Shown: in pieces, positions 1-10,402 of the stretch | Layout: every line of letters starts with the position of its first letter | How positions within the stretch are numbered: the stretch's first letter is position 1 | Origin: Campylobacter concisus | GTDB taxonomy: Bacteria > Campylobacterota > Campylobacteria > Campylobacterales > Campylobacteraceae | NCBI RefSeq assembly: GCF_003048535.1 | Contig: NZ_PIRQ01000002.1 | Coordinates: forward strand, 62,001-126,000 | Direction of reading: 5' to 3' | Length of the DNA stretch: 64,000 nucleotides | The notes under the pieces: model-generated | Told to the model about the DNA's origin: nothing | Databases searched by the model: none | What the model saw: only the letters and a program-made list of their open reading frames with translations | Position numbers and translations under genes: made by a program

Positions 1-1
1 G

Positions 2-1069
2 CGCGCTAGCTACAAGCCTGAAATTTACAGCGAAGCAGACGTAAAAGCAGCTCTTAATGCAAAGCACTGCTCGCTTGAAAATTTAAAAGCCCTACTCTCG
101 CCTGCTGCAGCGCCATTTTTAGAGCCAATAGCCAAACTCGCTCAAGCAAAAACAAGGGCAAATTTTGGCTCAAACATCACTCTTTTTACCCCGCTTTACA
201 TAGCAAACTACTGCGATAATCTCTGCGTTTATTGCGGTTTTAACGCTAAAAATAATATAAAAAGGGCAAAGCTAAGCGACGAGGAGATCACAAGAGAGCT
301 AAAAGAAATTTCAAAGAGCGGCTTAGAAGAAATTTTAATTCTAACTGGCGAGAGCGAGACCAACTCAAGTGTCGCTTACATCGCAAATGCCTGCGCTTTG
401 GCAAAGAAATTTTTTAAAGTCGTTGGGGTTGAAATTTACCCGCTAAACTCTGAGGGCTACGCCCTACTTCACAAAAGCGGCGCAGACTACGTGACCGTCT
501 TTCAAGAGACCTACAATCCCACAAAATACGAAAAAATCCACCTTGGTGGCAATAAAAGAATTTTCCCATACCGCTTAAATGCGCAAGAGCGAGCGCTTCT
601 TGGGGGTATGAGAGGGGTTGGCTTTGCCGCACTTCTTGGCATAGATGACTTTAGGCTTGACGCCTTTGCTACGGCACTTCACGCAAGCTTAGTTCAAAAA
701 AAGTATCCGCACGCTGAGATCGCATTTTCATGCCCAAGACTTCGCCCTATCATAAACAACGACCGCATCAACCCGCGTGACGTGGGTGAGCGCGAGCTTT
801 TACAAGTGATCTGTGCTTATAGAATTTTCATGCCAACAGCTAGCATAACGATCTCAACCAGAGAAAAGGCAAAATTTCGTGACAACGCCGTAAAGATCGC
901 CGCAAATAAGATAAGCGCTGGCGTAAAAGTAAGCATCGGCGCTCACGGCGAAGAGAAAAAGGGCGACGAGCAGTTTGAGATAAGTGATAGCAGAAGCGTG
1001 GATGAGATCAAGGCTATGATAAAAGCAAACGGCCTAGAGCCATTAATGAGCGAGTATGTCTATGTTTAA
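2..1069 (+). CDS. thiH: 2-iminoacetate synthase ThiH (5' truncated by window edge)
   Basis: This radical SAM enzyme cleaves tyrosine to p-cresol and dehydroglycine (2-iminoacetate), which supplies the thiazole ring of thiamine. The reading frame is open from the first bases of the window, and about 355 residues are present against a usual length near 380, so only the N-terminus is missing. The CX3CX2C cluster motif (CDNLCVYC) has its cysteine codons at bases 212, 224 and 233. The internal ATG at 398 lies after this motif and is not the true start. The gene overlaps thiE by 14 bases, so the two are probably co-transcribed; thiF, thiG and thiS would be expected just upstream, outside the window. 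Confidence is high from the motif plus the thiE neighbour. Confidence 0.93.
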   Translation, partial: RASYKPEIYSEADVKAALNAKHCSLENLKALLSPAAAPFLEPIAKLAQAKTRANFGSNITLFTPLYIANYCDNLCVYCGFNAKNNIKRAKLSDEEITRELKEISKSGLEEILILTGESETNSSVAYIANACALAKKFFKVVGVEIYPLNSEGYALLHKSGADYVTVFQETYNPTKYEKIHLGGNKRIFPYRLNAQERALLGGMRGVGFAALLGIDDFRLDAFATALHASLVQKKYPHAEIAFSCPRLRPIINNDRINPRDVGERELLQVICAYRIFMPTASITISTREKAKFRDNAVKIAANKISAGVKVSIGAHGEEKKGDEQFEISDSRSVDEIKAMIKANGLEPLMSEYVYV

Positions 1070-1670
1070 AATTCTCTGCGTGGCCGACTTTGACAGCTAT
1101 AAGAGCGATGACTTTTTAAAGAGAATTCAACTACTTTGCAAGGCTGGTGTGGATGAAATTTTGCTTCGTGCAAAGGGGCTAAGCGAGGCTGATTTTTATA
1201 ATCTTGCTAGGGTTGTGGCTCAAATTTGTGAAAACTACCGCAAGAAATTTATCATTAATCAATTTTTTGACGTAGCTTGCAAGCTAAAGAGCGACTTTTG
1301 GCTCACTTCAGCGCAGCTTGACTTTTTTAAAAATCACGGCGTTTTTTTAGATGAATTTAGAAAAACAGCTAAAATTTACGCACCAGCTCACGACCTAGAA
1401 CAGGCTAAAATTTCAGCCTCTATCGCTGACGTGCTGGTCGCTTCTCATATATTTGCCACCTCTTGCAAGCCAAATTTAGAGCCAAAAGGGCTAAATTTTA
1501 TAAGTGAGCTAAAAAGCTTTGATAAAGAAATTTACGCACTTGGCGGACTGGGTATTAAAAACTACAAAGAAGCTATAAAAGTGGGCGCAAGTGGCATTTG
1601 TTTTATGAGCCTAGCAATGAATGGTGATATGGAGCTTATAAAAAAGATAACAGAGAGCAAAAACGGCTAA
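1056..1670 (+). CDS. thiE: Thiamine phosphate synthase-like protein ThiE
   Basis: ThiE joins the thiazole and pyrimidine halves of thiamine to give thiamine phosphate. The 204-residue protein has a TIM-barrel pattern. The C-terminal half carries the family signature: a valine-rich strand followed by HIFATSCKPN (the family's F-x-T-x-T-K phosphate loop), then YALGGLGIKNY and VGASGICFMS. The middle is more diverged than in standard ThiE: the usual G-x-H-L-G-Q segment reads LTSAQLDFF. It starts inside the end of thiH, which fits translational coupling. The degenerate loop leaves room for a TenI-like role instead of true ThiE activity, but position at the end of a thi operon supports ThiE. Confidence 0.82.
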   Translation: MSMFKILCVADFDSYKSDDFLKRIQLLCKAGVDEILLRAKGLSEADFYNLARVVAQICENYRKKFIINQFFDVACKLKSDFWLTSAQLDFFKNHGVFLDEFRKTAKIYAPAHDLEQAKISASIADVLVASHIFATSCKPNLEPKGLNFISELKSFDKEIYALGGLGIKNYKEAIKVGASGICFMSLAMNGDMELIKKITESKNG

Positions 1671-1706
1671 ATTTAGTATAAATTACATAAAATAATACGT
1701 AAAATT

Positions 1707-2276
1707 TTACTCATTTTTGCTAGCGATATATGTTTTTATATCAAATATAAGTAGCGTCACAAGCGATGGCAGCATATAGGAGTTTAGCAATAAAAGCAGC
1801 GACTTTGTCAAATTTGACTTTATTAAAGTCTCTATGTCAAGGCTGCTGTTGTGGTTAAAAAAATATAGCAAGGCAAACTCGCCAACAAGAACTATGCGAG
1901 AGATCTTTAGCAAGATGTCATTTCCCAGTCTTGCAAATTTATCATCGACCACAAGCGACAAAGTGATCCAGCCAAGCAGCCAAATTGAGCAGGCTAAAGC
2001 ATAAACAGTAATGCTTTCATCAAATTTTTCAAGTAGTAAAAACACCAAGGGTTGCAAAAATACAAGGCTAGCGACAAACCAAAGAAGTGAGCTAAAGGCT
2101 AGCAGGCAAACACAGCCAAAGATAGAAATGGCCGAGATAAAGCCAAAAACCTCTAACTCAAAATAATATGCTAGCGCATAGGATAAAAAAGAAAAAACAA
2201 GCCAAATTTTAATAACAAGTCGCCACCTATTTGCAAAGGCAGTGGCTTTTAAATTTAGGCTATCTGTCAAACCCAT
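1707..2276 (-). CDS. Hypothetical multi-pass inner membrane protein
   Basis: I do not recognise this 189-residue protein. It has about five hydrophobic segments (roughly residues 20-40, 43-75, 85-110, 125-145 and 160-180), few charges, and a short hydrophilic N-terminus, so it is probably an integral inner membrane protein. It starts on the base after the mog stop codon, which makes it the last gene of the long minus-strand operon that begins with the Mla genes. It converges with thiE across a 36-base gap. No catalytic motif is visible, and no function is proposed. Confidence 0.7.
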   Translation of the reverse strand: MGLTDSLNLKATAFANRWRLVIKIWLVFSFLSYALAYYFELEVFGFISAISIFGCVCLLAFSSLLWFVASLVFLQPLVFLLLEKFDESITVYALACSIWLLGWITLSLVVDDKFARLGNDILLKISRIVLVGEFALLYFFNHNSSLDIETLIKSNLTKSLLLLLNSYMLPSLVTLLIFDIKTYIASKNE

Positions 2277-2816
2277 TTACGAGATTTTCTTTTGTTTTGG
2301 GCGGAAGACCTTCATAACGTTTTCATCAGTCTCGATATATGTACCCTCGATCAGGTCTATGCAGTATGGCACTGACGGAAATACCGGCTCCAAGCACTCT
2401 TTTATCGCTTTTGGCTGACCTGGTAAATTTATGATGAGCGCGTGGCCTCTGATACCTGCTGTTTGGCGCGACAGGATCGCTGTTGGGACGTATTGCAAGC
2501 TTGCAGCTCTCATTAGCTCGCCAAAGCCTGGCATCATCTTCTCGCAAACCGCCTCAGTAGCCTCTGGCGTAACGTCTCTCACCGCTGGTCCTGTACCGCC
2601 AGTAGTTAGCACAAGGTCGCAGCCAAGTACATCCACCATGCGCACAAGCCTCTCTTTTATCAGCTCAAACTCATCTGGTATAACCTCGTAAAAGTACTCA
2701 CGCTCGCTCACTATCCAGCTATCGAGCACCTCTTTGATCGCTGGGCCTGATTTGTCCTCGTATGTGCCTTCGCTTGCGCGGTCAGAAAGGGTTAATATGC
2801 CTATTTTTGCTTTCAC
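2277..2816 (-). CDS. mog: Molybdopterin adenylyltransferase
   Basis: MogA adenylylates molybdopterin before molybdenum insertion, a late step of molybdenum cofactor synthesis in the cytoplasm. At 179 residues it has the usual length. Visible motifs are the N-terminal GILTLSDRASEGTYEDKSGP, the glycine-rich LTTGGTGPAVRDVTPEAT near residues 90-107, and the late INLPGQPKA segment, all typical of the MogA/MoaB fold. The start is a GTG with a GGAG ribosome site a few bases upstream. It lies 10 bases downstream of the FtsH-like gene in the same operon. The longer C-terminus and the SDRA motif favour MogA over MoaB. Confidence 0.93.
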   Translation of the reverse strand: MKAKIGILTLSDRASEGTYEDKSGPAIKEVLDSWIVSEREYFYEVIPDEFELIKERLVRMVDVLGCDLVLTTGGTGPAVRDVTPEATEAVCEKMMPGFGELMRAASLQYVPTAILSRQTAGIRGHALIINLPGQPKAIKECLEPVFPSVPYCIDLIEGTYIETDENVMKVFRPKQKKIS

Positions 2817-2826
2817 TTTTTCTCCT

Positions 2827-4503
2827 TTAATAGTTTTCGCTTAAAATTTTTGCTAGCGTTTCTTTATCTACACTCTCGTACGCTAGCAGATATGAGCTGA
2901 TCTTTGCGATCTGCTCGTTTGTACCCTTTAAAAAGGACATTATCTCTTCTTTTGCTTGTTTTAAAATTTCTTCTACATCATTTGGATTAGGGACAAATGA
3001 ACTTCCCATGCCGTATTCATAAACCATCTTTGAAGCGATCTCTTTTGCTAAATTTAAGTCGTTACTTGAGTTTGAAAAGATGTCATTCTCATCTATCTCA
3101 AGCTTGCACATGCCAGAGATAAGCACCTTTATGCGTGAGAGCATCTGTGACTTTGACTCGATCTCTTGCTCAGTCGCCATAAAGCGGTCTTCTATGAGCG
3201 AAATTTTTTCAAATTTCACATCAAACCAGTAGGCACTTAGCGCCTTTGCGCCTTGATAGACGGCTTGGATTTTTTTCTCGCTCTCGCTGTAGCTTAGAAC
3301 CTTTTTCTTACCGAGCAAGACCTTATTTAAAACAGCCTCAAAGTCTCTTATTTTTAGTACGCTCTCATTATTTCTTAGAGCATTTATCGCAGCTTCATTT
3401 ACAAGTGTGCTAAGTGCCGCACCTGAAAAGCCAACGCTCATTTTGGCGATATCCTCAGCGGCCACTTCGCAGTTTTTATCTTTTAGATATGTGTTTAAGA
3501 TCGCTACCCTATCGTTAAAATCAGGCATAGAAAGAAAAATTCTCCTATCAAAACGCCCTGATCTAAGTAGCGCCTCGTCGATCATCTCGATCCTATTTGT
3601 AGCAGCTATGACGATGACGCCTGAGTTATCTTCAAAGCCGTCCATCTCGGTTAGTAGCTGATTTAGCGTAGCTTCTCGCTCGTCGTTTCTAGTCCCACCC
3701 CTGCTCTTACCAACAGCATCTATCTCGTCGATAAAGATGATTGAAGGCGCATAGGACTTGGCTCTACTAAAAAGCTCTCGTACTCTTTTTGCACCCATAC
3801 CAACATAAATTTGCACAAAGCTTGCACCGTTTTGATAAAAAAACGGCACATTTGCCTCGCCAGCAACTGCCTTTGCTACAAGCGTCTTACCAACGCCTGG
3901 AGGGCCGATCATTAGCACGCCTTTTGGCATTTTGATACCAAAATTTCTATATTTTTGTGGATTTTTTAGAAAATCAACTATCTCGCTAAGCTCGCTTTTG
4001 ACCTCACTAATCCCAGCTACATCGCTAAATCTCACATTTGAGATGACTGGCATAGTGTTTTGATTTAGCACGCTTTCTATCTCAAATGCACCCTCTTTTT
4101 TACTAAGCAAGCTCTCCTCTTTTTTTCTGATACTTCTAAAGATATAAGCGTACCAAAGCACGAAGCAGACAAAGATGATAAATCCCCAGATCATGCCTGG
4201 AGTGATGTATTGCTTAGTCTTTTCAACAGGCACTTTTTTAATAAGCTCTTTTAGATCGATGCCCTCTTTTATAATAGAAAAACGATTGTTTTGTGCATAA
4301 AGCACGACTTCATCATCATCGATTACAGCGCGGTCTATAAAATTTCCATCCATTAGCTGCATATATTGCGAATATGTGATATTTCGTGGCTCTTTGCTAA
4401 CGGCAAATAACAGCACGCTGATTAATGCGACAGCTGCGATTATTAGGATATTTTTTTTATTAAATTTAAATTTTTGCATAATTGGCATCTGGCTTAACTT
4501 CAT
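2827..4503 (-). CDS. FtsH-like membrane AAA+ ATPase with a lost zinc-protease motif
   Basis: This 558-residue protein has the FtsH layout. There is a transmembrane helix at about 18-35, a small periplasmic domain, a second helix at about 104-122, then an AAA+ module with Walker A GPPGVGKT (200-207), Walker B IIFIDEID (255-262), a YVG pore loop near 233, and second-region-of-homology arginines in [10 protein letters not shown]. The C-terminal peptidase domain is shaped like FtsH but its HEAGH zinc motif reads YQGAK (416-420), so both histidines and the catalytic glutamate are gone. The SND segment that carries the third metal ligand remains (about 480-482). It is therefore probably an ATPase without protease activity. 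It overlaps the end of mtaB by 38 bases; a GGAGG site nine bases before this ATG supports the start. A true FtsH is presumably encoded elsewhere. Confidence 0.88.
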   Translation of the reverse strand: MKLSQMPIMQKFKFNKKNILIIAAVALISVLLFAVSKEPRNITYSQYMQLMDGNFIDRAVIDDDEVVLYAQNNRFSIIKEGIDLKELIKKVPVEKTKQYITPGMIWGFIIFVCFVLWYAYIFRSIRKKEESLLSKKEGAFEIESVLNQNTMPVISNVRFSDVAGISEVKSELSEIVDFLKNPQKYRNFGIKMPKGVLMIGPPGVGKTLVAKAVAGEANVPFFYQNGASFVQIYVGMGAKRVRELFSRAKSYAPSIIFIDEIDAVGKSRGGTRNDEREATLNQLLTEMDGFEDNSGVIVIAATNRIEMIDEALLRSGRFDRRIFLSMPDFNDRVAILNTYLKDKNCEVAAEDIAKMSVGFSGAALSTLVNEAAINALRNNESVLKIRDFEAVLNKVLLGKKKVLSYSESEKKIQAVYQGAKALSAYWFDVKFEKISLIEDRFMATEQEIESKSQMLSRIKVLISGMCKLEIDENDIFSNSSNDLNLAKEIASKMVYEYGMGSSFVPNPNDVEEILKQAKEEIMSFLKGTNEQIAKISSYLLAYESVDKETLAKILSENY

Positions 4504-5704
4504 ATTCGCTTACCTCCACCCACTCTTTTGTTATATCTTTTTGGCTTAAAATTTTAGCTTTGTTATAAAACTGATCAAAGCCCTCGTAAAACTCACCATT
4601 TTTTTGCTCGACTAAAATTTTCAAAACTCCGTTATGCTTTTTTCTAAAATTTCCATTATTTTGCAATGCAATGCCTTGTAAAATTTTTAGCCTACTTTTT
4701 GCCACATCACCGCTAACATCGCTTTTTAGTGTCGCTGAATGCGTATCACGCCTTGGTGAATATACAAAAGCGTGCAGATGTGTGATAGGAAATTTTTTAA
4801 AATTTTCCACCGCCTCTGCCCAAATTTCCTCACTCTCGCCTGGATGACCCACGATGTAGTCCGTGCCAAGGGCAAAGCCAAGTGAGCTAAGCTCATTAAA
4901 AAGTTCCAAATCACTAAATGCGTTATTTCGTCTTCGCATGATCTTTAGCATAGCCTGACTCGTGTGCTGAAGTGCGATGTGCAAATGACGCTCCAGCCAC
5001 TCTTCTTTTAAAATTTCTCTAAAGCTCTCATCTATCTGGCTTGGCTCAATACTTCCAAGTCTAATGCGTCTTATGCCAGAAATTTTACCCAAGTTTGCCA
5101 AAAGCTTACCAAGAGAGCTATTTGTATCTTTGCCGTAACTGCCTATATTCGTGCCAGTTAGCACAAGCTCATTATATCCGTTTTGAGCTAAAATCTTTGC
5201 CTCTTTTAGTATCATAGCCTCATCCATGCTTCTAGCCTTGCCGCGCACTGAAGGGATGATGCAGTAGCTGCAGTTAAAGTTGCAGCCTTCTTGAATTTTT
5301 ATAAAAGCCTTAGTATGATTTTCATAATTTGTAACTATATTTTTATCAACTGAGTTTAAATTTCCAAGCTCAAAAAATGGTTTTTCTTGCTTTAAAAGCT
5401 CATTTAGATCGCTCTTTTTACTAGCTCCAAGTACGCCAAATATACCGCTATTAAATAGCTCTTTGCCCTTACTAACCGCGCCACATCCAGTCAGCACCAC
5501 CTTAGCCCCGCGCCTTTTTACACCGTTTATGTAGTTTCTGACACCGCTATCGGCAGAATTTGTAACAGTGCACGAGTTTATGACTACAATATCGGCGCTC
5601 TCTTCATCATTTGTGATCTCGTAGTCCTTGATGTAGCTTTTTAAAAGCTCAGTATCATAGATATTTGTGCGACATCCAAATGTTTTAAAAAATATCTTTT
5701 GCAT
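4466..5704 (-). CDS. mtaB: tRNA t6A37 methylthiotransferase MtaB
   Basis: MtaB adds a methylthio group to N6-threonylcarbamoyladenosine at tRNA position 37, giving ms2t6A. The 412 residues show the N-terminal UPF0004 cysteines at 11, 45 and 74, which hold the second iron-sulfur cluster. The radical SAM CX3CX2C motif CNFNCSYC is at 141-148. The opening KTFGCRTNIYDTE and the segment GSIEPSQID are typical of MtaB rather than MiaB or RimO. Its start overlaps the mscS-like stop by one base, and its end overlaps the FtsH-like gene. The same gene order (aroB, channel, methylthiotransferase) is recalled from C. jejuni. Confidence 0.93.
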   Translation of the reverse strand: MQKIFFKTFGCRTNIYDTELLKSYIKDYEITNDEESADIVVINSCTVTNSADSGVRNYINGVKRRGAKVVLTGCGAVSKGKELFNSGIFGVLGASKKSDLNELLKQEKPFFELGNLNSVDKNIVTNYENHTKAFIKIQEGCNFNCSYCIIPSVRGKARSMDEAMILKEAKILAQNGYNELVLTGTNIGSYGKDTNSSLGKLLANLGKISGIRRIRLGSIEPSQIDESFREILKEEWLERHLHIALQHTSQAMLKIMRRRNNAFSDLELFNELSSLGFALGTDYIVGHPGESEEIWAEAVENFKKFPITHLHAFVYSPRRDTHSATLKSDVSGDVAKSRLKILQGIALQNNGNFRKKHNGVLKILVEQKNGEFYEGFDQFYNKAKILSQKDITKEWVEVSEYEVKPDANYAKI

Positions 5705-7293
5705 TAAGAATTTTCACTCTCTTGCTCGCTGTGAGCGGTGTGATCGCTTGGATTTTCTTTTTTGCCTATAAACATGGTTTGTGTTGGATAAGCGATCTTT
5801 ATATCATCTTGAGCTAAAAATGCTTCTATTATCTCTGCGCTAATAGTGCTTCTAAGAGCCAAAGTCGCATAAGAATTTGCCATATACCAGCATGAGACAT
5901 TTATACCATAAGGCTCAAAAAATGTATAAATTCTTGGCTCGACATTTGGGTTTTTGATACTGTATTGGCTTCTTAGTTTATTCATCTGGCGTTTTGCGAT
6001 ATCGGTATAGCCTTTTGAGTATTTTTTAACGACATTTCTTGCTAGATACACAGCTTTTTTATGATTACTATCAAAGCTAATAACGATATCTATACCATCC
6101 CAAACGGTCTTCATACCATAATGAGCATAGTTTGCGATGAGGTCAGTAAAGATATAGTTATTTGGCACAAAGATAATTCTGCCTGCACGGCGGTTTGTCT
6201 TATAAGTCGAGTAGCTAACATCCTCAAAAACGGTCAGCCTAAGCAAAGAGATATCGATCACATCACCCACAAATTCACTGCCATCATGAAGTACTCTGAT
6301 CCTATCACCAACATGTATAGAGCCACCAAACATGATCACCATCCAGCCAAGCATACTCATAAACATATCTTTCATCGCAATGGCGATACCAGCCGAAGCA
6401 AAACCTAGCACGGTTACTAGATATGTGACGTTTTCGATATACGAAAAAAGTAAGATTATGATGATAACGGTGATATTTAAAACATTTAAAAATTTATTGA
6501 CCGTGTAAAATCTCTCATTATCAGTAATTGTTCTTTTAACGATAAATTTAGCGATAAATGTTAGTCCGATCGTCAAAAGAATGATGATAGCTGTATAGCC
6601 CATGCTTAAAAACTGAGCTTTTATATCAGAGGTGGTTAAATTTATAGCCTCATCAGCTCTTTTTTCATAGACATTATAAGTTGTATCAGCAATCTGTTTT
6701 GCAGCTTTAAAGTCGCCTATTTCTTGTTTTACCAAGTTTAGGCTTTCTCTATTTTGCTCATTTTCTTCGATCAAATTTAGTCTATTTAGTAAATTTTCTT
6801 TTGTTTCAAGCTTTTCTAAAAGCGTATCAAGCTCTTTTATATGCCTTTGATACTCGATCTTATCACTCTTTATCTTTTTGATATACGAAAAGCCAGATAT
6901 AAGTGCAACAGGACTTGTTATCCTTGGTGGAGTATCCATTTCAGGAGCTGCTAACATATTTGAAAATGGTGTTTTTTCATACTCTTTTAGTAAATTTATC
7001 TGCTCCTTTAGAGTTTGGATTCTTTTTATGATATCGCTGCCTCTTCTTGAGCTTTTGTCCAGTTTCTTTAGTTCATTTTCATTTTTTTCAAGCTCATCAA
7101 TAAGCCTTTGATAAGTGTTATAGTTAGCATACCTTGTGATCCAGATATTGTTTTTTAGGGAGTTATCTAGATTTGAAATATCTTTTATAAGCTCGTTATT
7201 TTGTAAATTTTGTGAGCTATTTTGCTCAAGCGTAACGTTCTCCTCAGCATAAATGGCAAAGCAAAAAAGTAGTAAAGCTATGATCTTTTTCAT
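5704..7293 (-). CDS. MscS-family mechanosensitive ion channel
   Basis: The 529-residue protein has a signal peptide ([16 protein letters not shown]), a long periplasmic coiled-coil region to about residue 225, then transmembrane segments at about 230-250 and 268-290. The MscS pore helix and beta domain follow: [28 protein letters not shown] and [15 protein letters not shown]. This is larger than E. coli MscS (about 286 residues) and resembles the extended MscS relatives that carry a periplasmic extension. It would open under membrane tension to release solutes during osmotic downshock. It overlaps aroB by four bases (ATGA), so translation is likely coupled. Family assignment is firm; gating properties are unknown. 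Confidence 0.9.
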   Translation of the reverse strand: MKKIIALLLFCFAIYAEENVTLEQNSSQNLQNNELIKDISNLDNSLKNNIWITRYANYNTYQRLIDELEKNENELKKLDKSSRRGSDIIKRIQTLKEQINLLKEYEKTPFSNMLAAPEMDTPPRITSPVALISGFSYIKKIKSDKIEYQRHIKELDTLLEKLETKENLLNRLNLIEENEQNRESLNLVKQEIGDFKAAKQIADTTYNVYEKRADEAINLTTSDIKAQFLSMGYTAIIILLTIGLTFIAKFIVKRTITDNERFYTVNKFLNVLNITVIIIILLFSYIENVTYLVTVLGFASAGIAIAMKDMFMSMLGWMVIMFGGSIHVGDRIRVLHDGSEFVGDVIDISLLRLTVFEDVSYSTYKTNRRAGRIIFVPNNYIFTDLIANYAHYGMKTVWDGIDIVISFDSNHKKAVYLARNVVKKYSKGYTDIAKRQMNKLRSQYSIKNPNVEPRIYTFFEPYGINVSCWYMANSYATLALRSTISAEIIEAFLAQDDIKIAYPTQTMFIGKKENPSDHTAHSEQESENS

Positions 7294-8327
7294 TTAAATT
7301 CTCTTAAAATTTTTAAAACGTCTTCTTTTTTGACGTCATTTTTGATGATCGCACTGCCGATTTTATCTGCAATGATGAAATTTATCTTATCATCTTTTGT
7401 CTTTTTATCCATAAAAAATGCCTCATAAAATGCATTTTCGTTTTGTATTTTATAACCTACTGGAAGATCAAATTTTACTAAAGCCTGCCTGATCTCTTCA
7501 GCCTCTGCCTCGCTCATGAGTCCTAGTTTTACGCTTAAACGATTTGCCATATTCATACCTATCGCCACCGCTTCGCCATGCAAAAACTCTTTGTAGTTTG
7601 TTTCGTTTTCGATGACATGAGCAAATGTGTGACCGTAGTTTAAAATAGCCCTTAAGCCTTTTTCTTTCTCATCTTGCTCAACCACTTTCGCCTTTAAATT
7701 TATCGATTTTTCAACCAGTCTGGCTAAATTTTCATCATTTAAATTTACACTTTTTAACCAATCAAACATCTCTTTATCAAATGTTATCGCCATCTTTAAA
7801 GCTTCAGCAATACCTGCTGCAATTTCTCTCTTTGGCAATGTTTTTAAAAAGCCTGTCTCACAAAAAACCGCTTTTGGCTGATAAAAAGAGCCTATTAAAT
7901 TTTTACCAAATTTGTTATTTACTCCAGTCTTTCCACCCACACTCGCATCAACTTGTGCCAAAAGCGTAGTTGGGATATTTATGAAATTTATTCCTCTTTC
8001 ATAGATGCTCGCCACAAAGCCAGTCATATCACTTATGACGCCACCACCAAATGCGATTAGCGTAGATGAGCGATCAAATTTGCTCACAAAAAGCTGCTCT
8101 AAAATTTGCTCTAACGTTTCAAGGTTTTTATACTCTTCGCCGTCAGGCACACTTATGATAAATTTCTCATCACACTTCAAAACACTAAGTAGCTTTTCAA
8201 GATGAAGCCCCGCTACTTTAGCGTTTGTAACGATGCCAACCTTACCTTTTAGCTCTAATCTTTCAAACTCGTTTATATAAATTTTATAGCTTGATACTTT
8301 TTCTTTAAGATTTAAATTTATCTGCAT
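7290..8327 (-). CDS. aroB: 3-dehydroquinate synthase
   Basis: AroB converts DAHP to 3-dehydroquinate, the second step of the shikimate pathway. The 345-residue protein shows the NAD-binding loop [16 protein letters not shown] and the substrate-site strand [14 protein letters not shown]. Its zinc-binding pieces are [19 protein letters not shown] and [10 protein letters not shown]. Length and motif order match the family. It is the second gene after the TrkA-like protein (two-base gap) and overlaps the channel gene that follows. Confidence 0.96.
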   Translation of the reverse strand: MQINLNLKEKVSSYKIYINEFERLELKGKVGIVTNAKVAGLHLEKLLSVLKCDEKFIISVPDGEEYKNLETLEQILEQLFVSKFDRSSTLIAFGGGVISDMTGFVASIYERGINFINIPTTLLAQVDASVGGKTGVNNKFGKNLIGSFYQPKAVFCETGFLKTLPKREIAAGIAEALKMAITFDKEMFDWLKSVNLNDENLARLVEKSINLKAKVVEQDEKEKGLRAILNYGHTFAHVIENETNYKEFLHGEAVAIGMNMANRLSVKLGLMSEAEAEEIRQALVKFDLPVGYKIQNENAFYEAFFMDKKTKDDKINFIIADKIGSAIIKNDVKKEDVLKILREFK

Positions 8328-8329
8328 TT

Positions 8330-9751
8330 TTACTCACTTACTGGCACAAAAAGCTGTGCATTTTGGCTTAGTTTTTTATAAAGCCTATTTAAATTTGTCG
8401 ATAAAAAGGCAAATGCCCCACCATTTGCCACGCTTTTGCTAAACATTACAAAATGAAGCAAATCTTTTGTATTTTTTAGTTTTACAAGCGGATTTTTAAG
8501 ATTGTGATTTTCTATCTTTATACGCTTAGAAAATAGCGCGCTAATGCTCTCAAAATGCTCTCTTAACGCCTCATCATCGCTATGCTTATTGTCAAAATAG
8601 TAAAATTTCATCTCAAGATCAAGCTGTGCACAGCAGTCTGTTATCACAGCTGATTGATTCTCCACTTCTTGACTTTGATCGCCTAGTATCACGCCCTCTT
8701 TTATATTTGAGAGCAAAATTTTACCCGTTTTTAGCACTGGAAGTTTTAGCTCATAAAATAGCTTTTTAAATTTAAAAAAGTATTTATCATCGCTTAAGAT
8801 TAGACCGATGTCGTGCTTTAAAACATCATATTTTATAGATTTGTTATCACTATTAAAATAATCCATCAAAACAATGATATTTTTCTCTTTCATCGCTTTT
8901 AAAGTATCTAAATTTTCGCCTAAAGTTGGATTTATCACTCTAAAAAAAAGGCGTTTATTATTTAGCTTTGAATGCAAATACAAGCTATCCTTTATGAGCT
9001 TGCTAACACGTTCTTTGTCCATAGAGATCATATCGATCAGCACATAGATATTGCTACCAAATGGACTTGGAAACTGCCCACTTTCACGCTTGATCGAGCG
9101 ATAAACATTTTGAAGCACATTTGGATCACCAACGATTAGTAATATATCGCTTGGCTGTATCATTACATTTGGCTTTGGCAAGATGATCTCGCTGCCTCGA
9201 TATATGAGGGCTATTCGCCATTTTTTCTGAGCTACCGAGCTGATGTGACGATACATATAAGAGCTACCTATTGGCACCTTAACTTCCATGATCTCGCCCT
9301 CACTAAGGCCGATATTATCGGCTAAAACTGGTAGATCTGGTAAATAATCCATAAGTCTTGATGCTGCAATATCTCTGATATCAACTACACTTAAGTGTTT
9401 ATCGCTTGCAAATATTTCTTTGCATTTTTCATCAAGCTCCCATGAGCTCATAAAAACAGTCTCGGTCTTTGTGCTGATCTGTCTTAAATTTTCATAAACA
9501 GCAACCGCCTCATTTTTATCATCGCAAACTATACAAAACTGACTAAAATAACCATCACTCACACTTTTTAGCTTTGAGAGGCTAGTTGGGTCAAACTGGT
9601 AAAATGTAAAATTTTCATAATTTGATTTTTGGCTGTAATCCTCACTTGAAACAACGATATAGTGGTGTAAATTTGATTTTGTTTCAAGCAGTCTGTTTAA
9701 AAAATTTCTTGCGAAAGTTCCATCTGCGATTATTAAAATTTTCTTCATCAA
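8330..9751 (-). CDS. TrkA/RCK-like potassium-uptake regulatory protein (COG3400 type)
   Basis: The 473-residue soluble protein begins with a Rossmann-like strand ([14 protein letters not shown]). At about residues 150-220 it has a TrkA-C (RCK-C) domain: GEIMEVKVP...GSSYMYRHI...[17 protein letters not shown] second nucleotide-fold half follows ([21 protein letters not shown] onward). Such proteins bind nucleotides or ligands and control potassium or other cation transport, but no membrane transporter gene is adjacent here. It is separated from the upstream lipoprotein gene by 90 bases and directly precedes aroB. The family call rests on the TrkA-C pattern; the specific partner is unknown. Confidence 0.75.
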   Translation of the reverse strand: MMKKILIIADGTFARNFLNRLLETKSNLHHYIVVSSEDYSQKSNYENFTFYQFDPTSLSKLKSVSDGYFSQFCIVCDDKNEAVAVYENLRQISTKTETVFMSSWELDEKCKEIFASDKHLSVVDIRDIAASRLMDYLPDLPVLADNIGLSEGEIMEVKVPIGSSYMYRHISSVAQKKWRIALIYRGSEIILPKPNVMIQPSDILLIVGDPNVLQNVYRSIKRESGQFPSPFGSNIYVLIDMISMDKERVSKLIKDSLYLHSKLNNKRLFFRVINPTLGENLDTLKAMKEKNIIVLMDYFNSDNKSIKYDVLKHDIGLILSDDKYFFKFKKLFYELKLPVLKTGKILLSNIKEGVILGDQSQEVENQSAVITDCCAQLDLEMKFYYFDNKHSDDEALREHFESISALFSKRIKIENHNLKNPLVKLKNTKDLLHFVMFSKSVANGGAFAFLSTNLNRLYKKLSQNAQLFVPVSE

Positions 9752-9841
9752 TTCTCCGTATTTTAAAGCTCACATTATAACAAAAGGTCTTTAAAATAAG
9801 CTATTTTGGCTATAAATTTAGAAATTTACAGCCAAGAAAAT

Positions 9842-10402
9842 TTAAGAGATTATTTCAGAGATTAGTGTGTCGATTGCTAAATTTGTAGCCTTGTTTATCG
9901 TATCAAAAATAGTACTTGAGCTTGGATCTGGGCAGAAAATTTCTTTTGTGATCATGCCTGATTTTAGTGAAGTGTTTGCATTAAATAGCTCATAAGCTAG
10001 CGAAACTTCGGCCTTGTCGCCTCTTATTTGAAGAGAGATGATGCTTACTTTTAGTCTAAGATCTTTTGCATTTGGTGAAAATATCGGCTTAGCAGCACAG
10101 TTTGAATAAAGCCCTTTTACAAGTGATTTATAGACCATTTCGCTTGGCTCAGAGACAAATTTAGCATCGCTTAGGTATCTGATTTTATTATTTTCAGCCA
10201 CGATCAAAATTTTTCTAGTATCAACCATGTCAAGAGCACTCACGTTTTCTATGAAGACATTTTTTAGCTCTTTTTGCTTGTTTTCAGCTGAGCACTCTTT
10301 GTTTGAATAGTGGATTTCATACATCGTAGCTTGCGGCACATCTGTCTTTAGTGAGCAGCCAAGAAAGAAAAAAGCAGCCACTATGTATATCAAATTTCTC
10401 AT
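9842..10402 (-). CDS. Mla-type ABC transport auxiliary lipoprotein
   Basis: The 186-residue protein carries a lipoprotein signal peptide with the lipobox FLGC (Cys16). The mature part has the pattern of the PqiC/YmbA-type ABC transport auxiliary domain: MYEIHYSNKEC, then VFIENVSALDMVDTRKI, and a conserved Tyr/Val-rich end. It follows the MlaD-like gene with a four-base overlap, so it is the fourth member of the lipid-transport operon. By analogy with PqiC it may dock the MCE protein to the outer membrane. The role is inferred from context; the lipoprotein signal is clear. Confidence 0.75.
   Translation of the reverse strand: MRNLIYIVAAFFFLGCSLKTDVPQATMYEIHYSNKECSAENKQKELKNVFIENVSALDMVDTRKILIVAENNKIRYLSDAKFVSEPSEMVYKSLVKGLYSNCAAKPIFSPNAKDLRLKVSIISLQIRGDKAEVSLAYELFNANTSLKSGMITKEIFCPDPSSSTIFDTINKATNLAIDTLISEIIS

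Noticed and set aside
398..1069. thiH as a complete gene starting at the ATG at 398
   Set aside because: The frame is open upstream to base 2 and holds the essential CX3CX2C motif, so 398 is internal.
1685..1715. GTAAAATTTTAC palindrome after thiE as a terminator
   Set aside because: It has no loop and no T-tract, so it is just an AT-rich palindrome.
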